Origin: Acutalibacter sp. 1XD8-33
Lineage (GTDB): Bacteria; Bacillota; Clostridia; Oscillospirales; Acutalibacteraceae
Length of the DNA: 64,000 bases
NCBI RefSeq assembly: GCF_003612555.1
Contig: NZ_RAZF01000001.1
Coordinates: forward strand, 124,001-188,000
Direction of reading: 5' to 3'
The translations under genes were made by a program, and so were the position numbers. Of this stretch, positions 1-9,300 are shown one piece after another. Numbering within the stretch: the stretch's first letter is position 1; every line of letters starts with the position of its first letter. The notes beneath the pieces were generated by a model that saw only the letters and a list, made by a program, of their open reading frames with translations, searched no databases and had not been told where the DNA came from.

Positions 1-138
1 ATCGTGCTGGCCTGCACAGAGTGCAAGCAGCGGAACTACCTGACCAAGAAAAACAAGAAGAACGATCCGGACAGGCTGGAGATGAACAAATACTGCCGGT
101 TCTGCCGGAAACACACCCTGCACAGGGAAACAAAGTAA
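1..138 (+). CDS. rpmG: 50S ribosomal protein L33, 5' end outside window
   Basis: Frame 1 from the first base reads 45 residues of L33, ending in the family-typical KHTLHRETK. Two CxxC pairs (ACTEC near residue 5 and YCRFC near residue 32) show the zinc-binding form of this large-subunit protein. Only about four N-terminal residues are missing. It is followed after 11 bases by secE, the usual rpmG-secE-nusG order of Firmicutes, so the genes are probably co-transcribed. Confidence 0.93.
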   Translation: MVLACTECKQRNYLTKKNKKNDPDRLEMNKYCRFCRKHTLHRETK

Positions 139-149
139 GGAGCGGGAAT

Positions 150-413
150 ATGGCGGATAACGAGAAAAACGCTAAGAAGCCCGAGGCAAAAAGCAAAAAG
201 CCCAATCCCGTGGCCGCTTTCGGCAAAAGGGTGGTTAAATTTGTAAAGGACTGCAAGGGCGAGATCAAGAAGATCGTTTGGCCTACGCCCAAGGCAACTT
301 TTAAGAATACCGGCGTGGTGCTGGTCACCATCATCGTGCTGGGGCTTTTTGTGTTTTTGCTGGACACAGCCTTTATGAATCTTTTGGGGCTGGTAATGAA
401 CGTGGCCGCGTAA
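150..413 (+). CDS. secE: Preprotein translocase subunit SecE
   Basis: An 87-residue protein with a lysine-rich cytoplasmic N-terminus, the SecE signature region EIKKIVWPTPKA, and one C-terminal membrane helix (VVLVTIIVLGLFVFLL). SecE clamps the SecYEG translocon together in the plasma membrane. The start was set at the ATG at 150 because it has AAGGAG just upstream, overlapping the rpmG stop; a longer frame from 21 would overlap rpmG and has no SecE-like sequence. nusG follows. Confidence 0.95.
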   Translation: MADNEKNAKKPEAKSKKPNPVAAFGKRVVKFVKDCKGEIKKIVWPTPKATFKNTGVVLVTIIVLGLFVFLLDTAFMNLLGLVMNVAA

Positions 414-450
414 AAGCGGCGGACGGCAGTGTGGATTCGGAGGAGAACAG

Positions 451-975
451 ATGGCAGACGAAGCAAAATGGTATGTGGTGCACACCTATTCCGGCTATGA
501 GAACAAAGTGGCCTCTAACCTGGAAAAAACGGTGGAGAACCGCCAGCTGCAAGAGCTGATCCAGGAAATCCGGGTGCCCACCGAGCAGGTGACGGAGATC
601 ACCGAGGACGGCAGGCGCAAGGAAGTGGAACGGAAGATCTTCCCCGGCTACGTGATCGTCAAAATGATAATGACCGACGAGAGCTGGTACGCCGTGCGGA
701 ATATCCGGGGCTGTACCGGCTTTGTGGGACCGTCCTCCAAGCCCGTGCCTCTCACTGAGACAGAGGTCGCCCGGCTGGGCATTGAGCAGCGTGAGATTGA
801 GGTGAGCTACAAGGTGGGCGATTCGGTGAACATCACCGACGGTCCTCTGGAGGGCTTCATCGGCGTGGTGGAAGAGATGGACCCGGAGAAAAATCGGGTG
901 CGGGTCATGGTTTCTATGTTCGGCCGGGATACCCCGGTGGAGCTGGAGCTGGATCAGGCCGAGCCGGTGGACTGA
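451..975 (+). CDS. nusG: Transcription termination/antitermination factor NusG
   Basis: A 174-residue NusG. The NGN domain fills roughly residues 1-110 (WYVVHTYSGYENKV at the start; KIFPGYVIVKM in the middle), and the KOW domain lies at about 120-174 (GDSVNITDGPLEGF). NusG binds RNA polymerase, affects pausing and Rho action, and couples transcription to the ribosome. The start ATG has GGAGGAG 8 bases upstream. It sits between secE and, after an unusual lipoprotein gene and a repeat, rplK. Confidence 0.96.
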   Translation: MADEAKWYVVHTYSGYENKVASNLEKTVENRQLQELIQEIRVPTEQVTEITEDGRRKEVERKIFPGYVIVKMIMTDESWYAVRNIRGCTGFVGPSSKPVPLTETEVARLGIEQREIEVSYKVGDSVNITDGPLEGFIGVVEEMDPEKNRVRVMVSMFGRDTPVELELDQAEPVD

Positions 976-1001
976 TCGGCCCCTGGGAAGGAGGAACTGC
1001 T

Positions 1002-1433
1002 ATGTCGGGAAAACGCTTTTTCGCGGCCTTGCTTTTGGCCGGAGCTTTCTCTCTGGCCGGATGCTCGGCCTCCCCTGGAATCGTCCACCCCTGGGTTCAG
1101 GAATATGAGCCCGGCCAGGGGAACGTGAAGGGGAATGTGGACGTGGACAAGTACACTGCCCTGGGCTCTTCCTTCGCTATTGGGGCGGACGCGGAGGGCT
1201 ACGCGGTGTTCAAGGACCCGCAGGCCGCTTTCGAGGGGCTGAAGGAGAATTGCGGCCAAGGCCTGGCTTTGATTCAGGAGGAGTTCGTCCTGGGTCCCAT
1301 TCGTAAGAATGACTATGCTGGGTATAAGATCTATGGCTGGCAGGTGACTGCCGGAAGCCAGGAGGAAAAGGCCCAGGCACGGTTTGTATCCAGTTTTCTG
1401 GATATCTATGAGAACAGCTTTGAATCCCGGTGA
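1002..1433 (+). CDS. Small secreted lipoprotein of unknown function
   Basis: A 143-residue protein starting at an ATG with GGAAGGAGG upstream. Residues 1-20 are a lipoprotein signal with the lipobox LAGC, so the mature protein should be lipid-anchored at Cys21 on the outer face of the membrane. The rest (a DKYTALGSSFAIGADAEGYAVFKDP region and a C-terminal SFLDIYENSFE) matches no family I recognise. Its position, 26 bases after nusG and before rplK in the same direction, is odd: this place is normally empty or holds rplK directly. Confidence 0.75.
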   Translation: MSGKRFFAALLLAGAFSLAGCSASPGIVHPWVQEYEPGQGNVKGNVDVDKYTALGSSFAIGADAEGYAVFKDPQAAFEGLKENCGQGLALIQEEFVLGPIRKNDYAGYKIYGWQVTAGSQEEKAQARFVSSFLDIYENSFESR

Positions 1434-1438
1434 AATTT

Positions 1439-1715
1439 ACTAGACCTCTTGCAAAGTCGATCAGATTGGGCAAATTACGCGGTCCAGGGGCGTTAGGCCC
1501 CTGGTAGGGTGTGGGGGTGAGTGTTCTGCCGGATACGTGGCAAAGCCAAGTATTGCAGACAATGCTGCGAACCGACCGAAGCGGGGAAGCTCCCCAGTGG
1601 GGAGCGTTCTGACCCGACCAAGTCGGCAGACGAGACCAGCTGAGACTCAAAGCCCCACGGTCTTGCCGCAGGCGGCGGTCTGTGCCGCCGAAGGCCCCTC
1701 AGTACTCAAAAAAAT
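1439..1715 (+). repeat. Family A multi-hairpin repeat, copy R1
   Basis: This non-coding stretch fills the gap between the lipoprotein gene and rplK. At 1589-1605 it has a perfect 17-base palindrome (GCTCCCCAGTGGGGAGC), then an 8-base spacer, then the conserved 17-mer CCGACCAAGTCGGCAGA at 1614-1630. A weaker unit precedes it (hairpin about 1550-1565, motif 1572-1588). The layout matches copies near 6, 24.9, 32.9 and 44.4 kb. It lies inside an apparent ribosomal-protein transcription unit. The remaining bases up to 1858 hold only the rplK ribosome site. Confidence 0.75.
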
Positions 1716-1858
1716 TATTTTCGCAAGAGCTCTGCTGGGAAAATGGCCTTACGCGCGGCCGGAGCCAAAGACGGCGCTGTCCGCGTTCAGTGTGGGAGGC
1801 ATGGGTAAAATTTTCCTGCCCCTGCCGCTAAAACCACAAATATTGGAGGTAATGTAAA

Positions 1859-2284
1859 ATGGCACAAAAGGTAACGGGCTTTATCAAGCTCCAGATCCCC
1901 GCCGGAAAAGCCACTCCGGCCCCGCCTGTGGGCCCCGCTCTGGGCCAGCACGGCGTGAACATCATGGCGTTTACCAAGGAGTTCAACGAGCGCACAAAGA
2001 ATGACGTGGGACTGATTATTCCCGTTGTAATTACTGTGTACGCAGACCGCTCTTTCACCTTTATCACCAAGACTCCGCCCGCTGCGGTTCTCATCAAGAA
2101 GGCCTGCGGCATTGAGACCGCCTCCGGTGAGCCCAACAAAAAGAAGGTGGCCAAGATCACCAAGGAGCAGGTGCAGAAGATCGCCGAGACCAAGATGCCC
2201 GATTTGAACGCCGGCTCTTTGGAAGCGGCCATGAGCATGATCGCCGGAACCGCCCGCAGCATGGGCATCGAAGTAGTAGACTAA
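1859..2284 (+). CDS. rplK: 50S ribosomal protein L11
   Basis: A full-length 141-residue L11. The N-terminal domain carries the proline-rich switch segment ([16 protein letters not shown]), and the C-terminal rRNA-binding domain ends with [17 protein letters not shown]. It forms the GTPase-associated centre with 23S rRNA. TTGGAGGT stands 7 bases before the ATG. rplA follows after 18 bases. rplJ and rplL, the usual next genes, are instead near 26 kb on the other strand. Confidence 0.97.
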   Translation: MAQKVTGFIKLQIPAGKATPAPPVGPALGQHGVNIMAFTKEFNERTKNDVGLIIPVVITVYADRSFTFITKTPPAAVLIKKACGIETASGEPNKKKVAKITKEQVQKIAETKMPDLNAGSLEAAMSMIAGTARSMGIEVVD

Positions 2285-2302
2285 GGGAAGGGGGAAACTG
2301 CA

Positions 2303-2995
2303 ATGAAACACGGAAAGAAATACAGAGAGAGCGCAAAGCTCATTGACCGCGCGAAGCTATATGATACCGCAGAGGCCCTGGACCTTTGCGTAAAAACCGG
2401 CACCACTAAGTTTGACGAGACGGTAGAGCTCCATGTAAAACTGGGCGTTGACGGCCGCCACGCGGACCAGCAGGTGCGCGGCGCCATCGTGCTGCCCAAC
2501 GGCACCGGCAAGAACGTGCGCGTTCTTGCCATCTGCAAGGGCGACAACGTGGAGGCCGCCGAGGCCGCCGGAGCCGATTTCGTGGGCGCGGAGGAGATGG
2601 TCCAGAAGATCCAGTCCGAGGGCTGGATGGACTTCGATGTGGTGGTCACCTCTCCCGACATGATGGGCCTGGTTGGCCGTTTGGGTAAGATCCTGGGCCC
2701 CCGTGGCCTGATGCCCAACCCCAAGGCCGGCACCGTGACCCCGGACATCGCCCGGGCCGTGCAGGAGGCCAAGGCCGGTAAGATTGAGTACCGCCTGGAC
2801 AAGACCAATATCATCCATTGTCCCATCGGTAAGGTTTCTTTTGGTGCCGAGAAGCTGGCAGAGAACTTCAACACGTTGATGGACGCCATTGTGAAAGCTA
2901 AGCCCGCTGCCGCCAAGGGCCAGTATGTGCGGTCCTGTGTGCTCAGCGCCACTATGGGCCCTGGAATTAAGATTAACCCGGCCAAGTTCGTTTAA
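2303..2995 (+). CDS. rplA: 50S ribosomal protein L1
   Basis: A 230-residue L1 of normal length with the signature [22 protein letters not shown] around residues 124-145. L1 forms the mobile L1 stalk at the E site and in many bacteria represses translation of its own rplKA mRNA. The ATG has AAGGGGGA upstream. A strong terminator hairpin begins 90 bases after the stop, so the unit ends here rather than continuing into rplJL. Confidence 0.97.
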   Translation: MKHGKKYRESAKLIDRAKLYDTAEALDLCVKTGTTKFDETVELHVKLGVDGRHADQQVRGAIVLPNGTGKNVRVLAICKGDNVEAAEAAGADFVGAEEMVQKIQSEGWMDFDVVVTSPDMMGLVGRLGKILGPRGLMPNPKAGTVTPDIARAVQEAKAGKIEYRLDKTNIIHCPIGKVSFGAEKLAENFNTLMDAIVKAKPAAAKGQYVRSCVLSATMGPGIKINPAKFV

Positions 2996-3083
2996 CGATC
3001 AAGAGGCGGATGTGGATTTGCCGCAATATGGCCGGTTTGTGGACGTGTTGTGTTCTTTACCGCTGATTTCTATCTGAAGAATC

Positions 3084-3113
3084 AAAACGGGCATCTTTTG
3101 ATGCCCGTTTTTC
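3084..3113 (+). terminator. Rho-independent terminator after rplA
   Basis: A perfect 12-base stem (AAAACGGGCATC paired with its complement) closes a 4-base TTTT loop and is followed by T residues. The stem is also flanked by A residues on the left, so it can act on both strands and may also stop transcription from the phosphotransferase gene on the minus strand. Confidence 0.9.
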
Positions 3114-3175
3114 TTGTCTGTTGAAGGCCAACACAGCTTCGCGCCGCTCCGGTTTTGTTCAAAATGGTCTCCGCT

Positions 3176-3229
3176 GCCCGCGTCCCTCGGGCTAGAGCCG
3201 TTATAGCTTAATGGGAACATGCCCTAGTT
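3176..3229 (-). repeat. Partial end of family B MITE
   Basis: Read on the minus strand, this starts CTAGGGCATGTTCCCATTAA, matching the terminal sequence of the two full family B elements at 27.9 and 39.9 kb with a few differences. The similarity fades after about 20 bases and no second end was found nearby, so it looks like a broken copy. It touches the 3' end of the phosphotransferase gene. Confidence 0.5.
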
Positions 3230-4696
3230 GAGCGCCTCTTCCAGGGCTTCTACCACGATCTTCAGCGCCTTGATACGGGCGTATTTTTTGTCCACGGATT
3301 CCAGAATATGCCAGGGGGCGTAGGTTGTGCTGGTCTTTTGCAGCATCTCGTCGACAGCTGCCTCATACACATCCCACTTCTCTCGATTGCGCCAGTCCTC
3401 GTCAGTGAGCTTCCACTGTTTGGAAGGGATGTTCTGCCGGTCGGTGAACCGCTGGAGCTGCGTATCCTTGTCGATCTGCACCCAGAACTTCAGCACCACC
3501 GCGCCCCAGTTGTGAAGTTCCTGCTCGAATTCATTCATCTCGTAGTAAGCCCGCTGCCAGTCATTTTCTGAGCAGAAGCCCTCCAGGCGCTCTACCATCA
3601 CCCGGCCGTACCAGCTGCGGTCAAAGATGGCTACATGGCCGTCCTTGGGCAGATTGGTCCAGAAGCGCCACAGATAGTGCCGGGCCTTCTCGTGGGGCTC
3701 GGGGCTGGCAACCGGATGCACCTCAAAGCCCCGTGGGTCCATGGCCCCGGTAAGGCGCTTGATGTTCCCGCCTTTCCCGGCGGCGTCCCATCCCTCATAG
3801 ACGATGACCACCGGCACCCGCTTGCGGTACAGCCGGTTGTGGAGCATCCGCAGCTTCCCCTGAAGCTTTTTCAGCTGCTCTTTGTACTCCCCGTCGCTGA
3901 GTGTCTTGTCTGCAAGAGAAACCTCGCTGAGTTTGGGCATTTTGATCAGGGGGAATACATTTTGCAGCAAGGGCACAGCTAGGCTTTCGTTGTGCAAGGC
4001 GGTTTCAATCCCGGTGCACAGGGTTTCCATCACCTGCAGCTCAGCGAATTTTTTGTTTTTAGCGTCTACAATGTACCAGGGCGCGCTGGGCGTGTTGGTG
4101 TCCTCCAGATAGCGGTCGAAAACCTCCAGACAGCGGTCATAGTGGGCATTTTGCCACACATCCCCCCGGCTGACTCGCCAGGCGGTATCCTTGTCGTCCA
4201 TCAGGGCGTCAATCCGCCCGGCTTGTTCTTTCCTGCTGATCTGGAAAAAGAATTTCAGTACCAGATAACCGTTGTCGGTGAGCTGGCGCTCAAAGCGCTT
4301 CACGCTGTCAACGCGCTGGGCGTAGCCTTGGTCGGTGAGCACCCCGTTGAGGCGCTCTCGGGTAATTTCATCCATCCAGCCGGAATCCAGAAAGGTGAAT
4401 TTCCCGGCTTCGGGAATCTTCTCAAAATAGCGGGTGAGAAAGGGCTTGCGGCGCTCTTCCATGGTGGGGGCGTTCATAGAAAAGACTTTGAAGAATCGGG
4501 GGTCGATGTGCCTGATGATCTGGCCGATGGCGCTGCCTTTTCCGGCGGCTCCCCAGCCTTCGATCAACACCAGCACAGGGAGCTTTTTATCCTTCAGCAG
4601 CATTTGCTGGGTTTCCAATTTCTCCTGGGCGGTTTTCAGGCGGGCTTTCAGCTCGTCTTGTTGGGGACGGCTGGGCTTGATCCAATTTTTCAACAT
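3224..4696 (-). CDS. pap: Polyphosphate:AMP phosphotransferase (two-domain PPK2, class II)
   Basis: About 490 residues with two tandem PPK2 domains. Each has a Walker A loop: GWGAAGKGS near residue 46 and GWDAAGKGG near residue 300. The second domain keeps the full PPK2 set (lid region HYLWRFW, FDRSWYGRVMVERLEGF), while the first has FLDSGWMDE in the same place, as expected for class II enzymes in which only the C-terminal half is active. These enzymes use polyphosphate to convert AMP to ADP in the cytoplasm. The start was set at 4696 (GAGGTG 8 bases upstream); an upstream in-frame ATG at 4747 lies before the TATAAT box at 4715-4720. Confidence 0.88.
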   Translation of the reverse strand: MLKNWIKPSRPQQDELKARLKTAQEKLETQQMLLKDKKLPVLVLIEGWGAAGKGSAIGQIIRHIDPRFFKVFSMNAPTMEERRKPFLTRYFEKIPEAGKFTFLDSGWMDEITRERLNGVLTDQGYAQRVDSVKRFERQLTDNGYLVLKFFFQISRKEQAGRIDALMDDKDTAWRVSRGDVWQNAHYDRCLEVFDRYLEDTNTPSAPWYIVDAKNKKFAELQVMETLCTGIETALHNESLAVPLLQNVFPLIKMPKLSEVSLADKTLSDGEYKEQLKKLQGKLRMLHNRLYRKRVPVVIVYEGWDAAGKGGNIKRLTGAMDPRGFEVHPVASPEPHEKARHYLWRFWTNLPKDGHVAIFDRSWYGRVMVERLEGFCSENDWQRAYYEMNEFEQELHNWGAVVLKFWVQIDKDTQLQRFTDRQNIPSKQWKLTDEDWRNREKWDVYEAAVDEMLQKTSTTYAPWHILESVDKKYARIKALKIVVEALEEALN

Positions 4697-4714
4697 AGAA
4701 TTCACCTCGAAAAC

Positions 4715-4720
4715 ATTATA
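4715..4720 (-). promoter_or_regulatory. -10 box before the polyphosphate:AMP phosphotransferase gene
   Basis: TATAAT on the minus strand, 19 bases before the chosen ATG. The matching -35 position (TAGCTT) is poor, so this may need an activator or be a weak promoter. Confidence 0.5.
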
Positions 4721-4876
4721 GCAGTTTTTGTGAGAAAAAGCTACCATTCTTTCTTAAAAGCTGTACCAATAGGATTTGTGTTATAGTTAACACACTTTCC
4801 CGTGCTCTGCCTGGAAAGGCCTGTGTTCTAACCGCTTCTCTCCCCGCATAGTCTGAATGGAAAGCGGGGCGGGGTT

Positions 4877-5908
4877 ATGTTCTTTACCATAAAAATGAAG
4901 GGCAAGATTTGGGGCGGGGTGCTGGCGGCAGTGCTCCTGCTGGCGGCGGTGCTGCCAGCATTCAGCCAGGCTTGGGCCGCGGAAGCGGAGGGTTCGGAAA
5001 AGCCCAAAGGATTTATCAAATGGGTGGATTTCGACGTGCCCGCCAAGCTGCTGCAAATGGCGCTGGACGCGGACCAGGATGCCCATGACAGCGGCTCCCC
5101 CATCAGCTGGGTCGATCTGCTGGCCTATCTGGCGGCAAAATACGGTGGAGACTTTTCCCTGTTCCGGCAAAAGGATTTCGAAACCGGCCTGGAAAAGCTC
5201 CAGGCCGGGGAGGATCTCTCCTCTATGCCCTCCTTCCCCTACTACCAGGAGGCCTATGGCGCGGTACTGGGCGGCTTCGTGGGGGAATATGAGCTGGAAG
5301 AGGGGGAGGGCTGGAAAAGCTACTATGGCCTAAAGGCCTACTCCCCCATTGCGGAAACCTTTCCCTATAGCGACTACGACGACTTCGGGGTCAGCCGGGA
5401 ATACGGCTACCACCGCCGCCATCTGGGCCACGACATGATGGCGGCGGTGGGGACCCCGGTGATCGCGGTTGAATCGGGTCGGGTTGAGGCCCTGGGCTGG
5501 AACCAGTATGGGGGCTGGCGAATCGGGATCCGCAGTTTCGACGGGCTGCGTTATCATTACTACGCTCACCTGCGGAAGGACCGTCCCTTTGCGGAAGGTC
5601 TTGCCCTGGGGGATACAGTTTTGGCGGGAGATGTAATCGGATATGTGGGCCGCACAGGCTACAGCGCCACAGAAAATGTCAACGGCATTGAGCAGAGTCA
5701 TCTTCACTATGGCCTGCAAATTATCTTTGATGAAAGCCAGAAAGAGGGAAACGGAGAAATCTGGGTGGACGTGTACTCTCTGTGCCGCCTGCTTCGGGAC
5801 CGTCAAAGCGCCGTGCAGCGCAATGATTCCACAAAGGAGTGGACCCGGACCCATGGATACCGGGAGGCCGTTCCATCGGAAGTGCCGGACCCGTCCGGTA
5901 CAACTTAA
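4877..5908 (+). CDS. Secreted M23-family peptidase (lysostaphin-type)
   Basis: A 343-residue exported protein. A signal peptide (KMKGKIWGGVLAAVLLLAAVLPAFSQAWA) is followed by a region without recognised domain and then an M23/LytM fold at about 170-310. Zinc ligands are visible in HLGHD (HxxxD) and HLHYG (HxH). The family cleaves peptidoglycan cross-bridges, and in Clostridia related proteins also act as cell-wall scaffolds. The start is not certain: the ATG at 4877 has only GGGGCGGGG before it, and a second ATG at 4895 would give a cleaner signal peptide. Confidence 0.85.
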   Translation: MFFTIKMKGKIWGGVLAAVLLLAAVLPAFSQAWAAEAEGSEKPKGFIKWVDFDVPAKLLQMALDADQDAHDSGSPISWVDLLAYLAAKYGGDFSLFRQKDFETGLEKLQAGEDLSSMPSFPYYQEAYGAVLGGFVGEYELEEGEGWKSYYGLKAYSPIAETFPYSDYDDFGVSREYGYHRRHLGHDMMAAVGTPVIAVESGRVEALGWNQYGGWRIGIRSFDGLRYHYYAHLRKDRPFAEGLALGDTVLAGDVIGYVGRTGYSATENVNGIEQSHLHYGLQIIFDESQKEGNGEIWVDVYSLCRLLRDRQSAVQRNDSTKEWTRTHGYREAVPSEVPDPSGTT

Positions 5909-5934
5909 GGCGTCTGCCGGATCCTTTTTCGCTA

Positions 5935-5952
5935 TATAGTTAATTAACTATA
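5935..5952. repeat. Perfect 18-bp palindrome matching fused family D ends
   Basis: TATAGTTAATTAACTATA is perfectly self-complementary. It equals the left end of family D elements (TATAGTTAA) joined directly to its own complement, with no interior. It lies 26 bases after the M23 gene and next to family A copy R2. Confidence 0.55.
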
Positions 5953-5954
5953 CT

Positions 5955-6237
5955 TTACTAATAGTACGTTTTGGCCTCCGGCAACTGGGGGGGCTTTTCA
6001 CCTGCCGGTTCGGTTGGTGCTTGACGGTCCCCACCGGGGACCAGCACCCCCACACGACGACCAGCTGTAAACTTGGCGTTGCCAAGTTTTGACCAGCTGG
6101 ACCGGCCAAGGCTATCCAGGTTAAAAGTTTCGTCCACCTTTTCAAAGGTGGTGGGGCTTTCAGGGGTGAAACCCCTGAACCGCCGGAGCCGCCGATCTGT
6201 GGCGGCGGAGGCCACACAGTATTACTCTCAAAAAGTA
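5955..6237 (-). repeat. Family A multi-hairpin repeat, copy R2
   Basis: This fills most of the gap between the convergent M23 and RND genes. On the minus strand it holds one full unit: palindrome at 6026-6042 (GGTCC-CCGGTGG-GGACC), 8-base spacer, then CCAACCGAACCGGCAGG at 6001-6017. Further hairpins follow at 6081-6099 (AACTTGGC arms), about 6133-6150 (CCACCTTT arms) and 6161-6177 (CAGGGGT arms, again 17 bases). The right half, 6105-6235, is almost identical to the complement of copy R4 near 29.9 kb. Confidence 0.8.
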
Positions 6238-6238
6238 T

Positions 6239-6287
6239 AAGAACCTGTATTCATTGTCGAAACTGCCGACTGTGAATACAGGTTCTT
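6239..6287 (-). terminator. Terminator of the RND exporter gene
   Basis: A 15-base perfect stem (AAGAACCTGTATTCA and its complement) closes a 19-base loop. On the minus strand it is followed by a T-rich stretch (TATACTTTTTG). It lies 17 bases after the stop of the minus-strand exporter gene. Confidence 0.7.
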
Positions 6288-6303
6288 AATTCACTGAGGA
6301 GAT

Positions 6304-9300
6304 TTATTCCACGTCCACCTTCCGCAGCTCTTTCTTTGCCAGGATATCATACATCGCGGGCACCACGAAGAGGGTCATCAGCGTGGCGTAGAGCAGGCCC
6401 CCAATGCACACAATGGCTACCGGCTGCATCATCTCGGCCCCCATGCCCGTGGCCAAAGCCATAAAGACCAGGCCCAGCACCGTAGTAAGCACCGTCATGA
6501 GGATGGGGCGCATCCGGGTGCGCCCCGCCAACAGAATGGCGTCTTGCCGGGACATCCCTGTCAGGCGCAGCTGGTTGATATAGTCGATGAGCACAATGCC
6601 GTTGTTCACGATGATTCCCGCCAGCATGATAAAGCCAATCATGCTCACCACGCTCACCTCCATGCCGCAGAGATACAGAGCCAGAAAGCCTCCTGTAAAG
6701 GCCAGAGGAATGGTGAACATCACGATAAAAGGCAGCAACAGTGATTGGAACTGGATCACCATAATCAAATAGATAATCAGGATCGCCAGGGCTGCCATCT
6801 GCATCAGCTGGCCCATGGCCTCCATAATCGTCTCGTTCTCTCCCGCCATCTCCCAGACCACGCCCTGGGGCGGCTGGTAATTCCTCAGGGCCTTTTCCGC
6901 CTCCCCGGTAACCAGGGTGACGTTGTATCCCTCCTCCAACTGAGCGCTTACCGTAAGGACCCGGTTCTGATTTTCCCGCCGGACGGCGTTCAGGCTCTGG
7001 CGGTCCTCAAATCTGGCAATGCGGATCAAGGGAACTTCCTCTGTCTCTCCGGTCAGCCGGTCTGTGGCGGATACCGTAAGGCTTTTGACATAGCCCTCGT
7101 CCATCTCTCCATCCTTGGGATGGACCACCAGCACATCCTGGGCGAAGCCTTCGATATTCATCGATGTAGCGGCTGAGCTCTCTCCAATCGCCGCGCTGAC
7201 GCTCTGATAGACCTGGGCAATGGTGAGACCGTTTTCCATAGCCTTGTTTTTGTCCACCACAATGCGCAGCTCCGGGGAGGAATCCTCCAGGTCGCTCTCT
7301 ACCTCCCCGACTCCGTCTACGTCCGCCAGAAGCTCGCTTATCTGATTGGCCGTGTCGATCAAGCTGTCCATATCGTTCCCCCGCAGCTTGACCTCCACGC
7401 CGGAACCGCTCATCGCAGACATATAGGCGCTCATATCCATACTTCCCTGGGCAGAAACCTGGCAGTCCAGATCTCCGCAGGCGGCTTCGATGTCTTTGGC
7501 GGCCTCGCTGTCCTTGACGCCCGTGTTTTCATCCAGAAGCACATAGATGGACACCGCGCCGTCTCCGCCGGCCATCATGCTCATCATGTCGCCCGCACCA
7601 GAGCCGGAACCGCCGGAGGCCATGGCTCCCACTGTGGTAACATAGTCCAGACCCAAAATCCGCTCTGTGATCTGGTCTGCCATGGCGGTGCGCTCTTCAA
7701 AGCTGTGGTCCTCCCGATCCTCCCCGGGAAGGGTAAAGCTGACCGTAAGCTGGCTGCCGCTCATGGCGGGCATGAAGATGAAACCACGGGATAAGGCCAG
7801 AACCACGCTTCCCGCCAGCAGTACCAGGGACAACGTCAGGCAGACCCATTTGTGCCGCAAAGAGGCCGCCCCCAGCCGCCCGTATCCATTGAGCACCCGG
7901 TCAAAAACCCCGTGGGATTTGGGGGTGCTGGCCCGCAAGGTCGTGGAGGTCATGGCAGGCACCAGGGTGATGGCCACAAAAAGGCTTGCCAGCAGGGAAT
8001 AGCCGATGGTCAGGGCCATGTCTGTAAACAGTTGGCGGGTAACCCCATCCACAAAGACGATGGGCAGAAACACGCATACCGTGGTGAAGGTGGAGGCGAC
8101 AATGGCCCCTGTGACCTGCACCGCTCCCTGGACAGAGGCCTTGGCGGCGGAGACGCCCTCATTTCGCAAGCGGTAGATGTTCTCAATAACTACCACGGAG
8201 TTATCTACCAGCATTCCCACGCCCACCGCCAGGCCCGAAAGAGAGATGACGTTCAGGGTGACCCCTGAGAAGTGCATGAGCACAATAGCTACCAGCAGGG
8301 AAATCGGAATGGAAAAGGCAATGACAATGGTGGGACGCAGATCCCGCAGAAAGAACAGCAGAATCAGCACCGCCAAACCCGCGCCCAAAATCAGGTTTTG
8401 CAGCACGGTGTCCACCACAATGTAGATGTAATCCCCCTGATCGGAGAGGGTGGAGAAGCGCATCCCCTCATATTCCTCCGAGAGCTTCTCAAAGCGCTCC
8501 TGGATGTTCCGGGAAACCTGAGCGGTGGAATAAGTAGACTGCTTGGTAAAGGACAGCAGAAGGCCGTCCTCGCCGTTAATTTTGGCATAGAGCTCAGAGG
8601 CGTTGCTTTCAACGGCCACATCGGCCACGTCCCGCAGATAGACCTTACCGATGCCGTCATCGCCGGTGTCGAAGAGCAGCAGGTTTAGAAGCTCCTCCGG
8701 ATCCTCCAGCTCGTCGCCCACCCGCACCATGCATGAAACGCCGTCCTGCTCAATATATCCGGCCGGCATGGAGAAGTTCTGGGCTTTCAGGATAGAGGAG
8801 ACCATCTCCATGGTGATCTCCAGCTTGGCATTTTGATAGGCGGCGGATTTCTGGCTGTCAAAATCCTCCCGGGCGGTGTCCAGCTGTTCCCTGGCGGCTT
8901 CCAGCTGCTGCTGGGCGGCGGCCACGGCGGATTGACCTGAGATGATCTGGGAGAGCCCGGAGCTGATCTGCATTATACCGCTGGCCTGCTGCTTTGAGAG
9001 CTCTTTGAGAGCCTGGTCTACCGTCACCCCGCCGGTCTCCAGCTGCTTGTTGGTGGCTTCCAGCTGGGCTTTCCCGGCGATGAGCTGGTCCAGGTTTTTT
9101 TGAGCCTCGTCGATGGAGGCGTCTAGCTTTTCCGGGTCAGCGCCCCCGGCGGAGGCCATGGCTTTCGCCTCCGCGATGGCCTTAGCTACCCTCTCCCGGC
9201 CGGCCTGGAGCTCGGCCAGCTTCTGGGGTGCTTCCCCGGCGGTGGTTTCAAAGGCGGCGAATCCCGCCTCTGCAGCGGCGATCTGAGGGGCAAGGGCTTC

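Noticed and set aside
3224-4747. Longer start at 4747 for the polyphosphate:AMP phosphotransferase
   Set aside because: The TATAAT box at 4715-4720 lies downstream of that ATG, and the inner ATG at 4696 has a good ribosome site.
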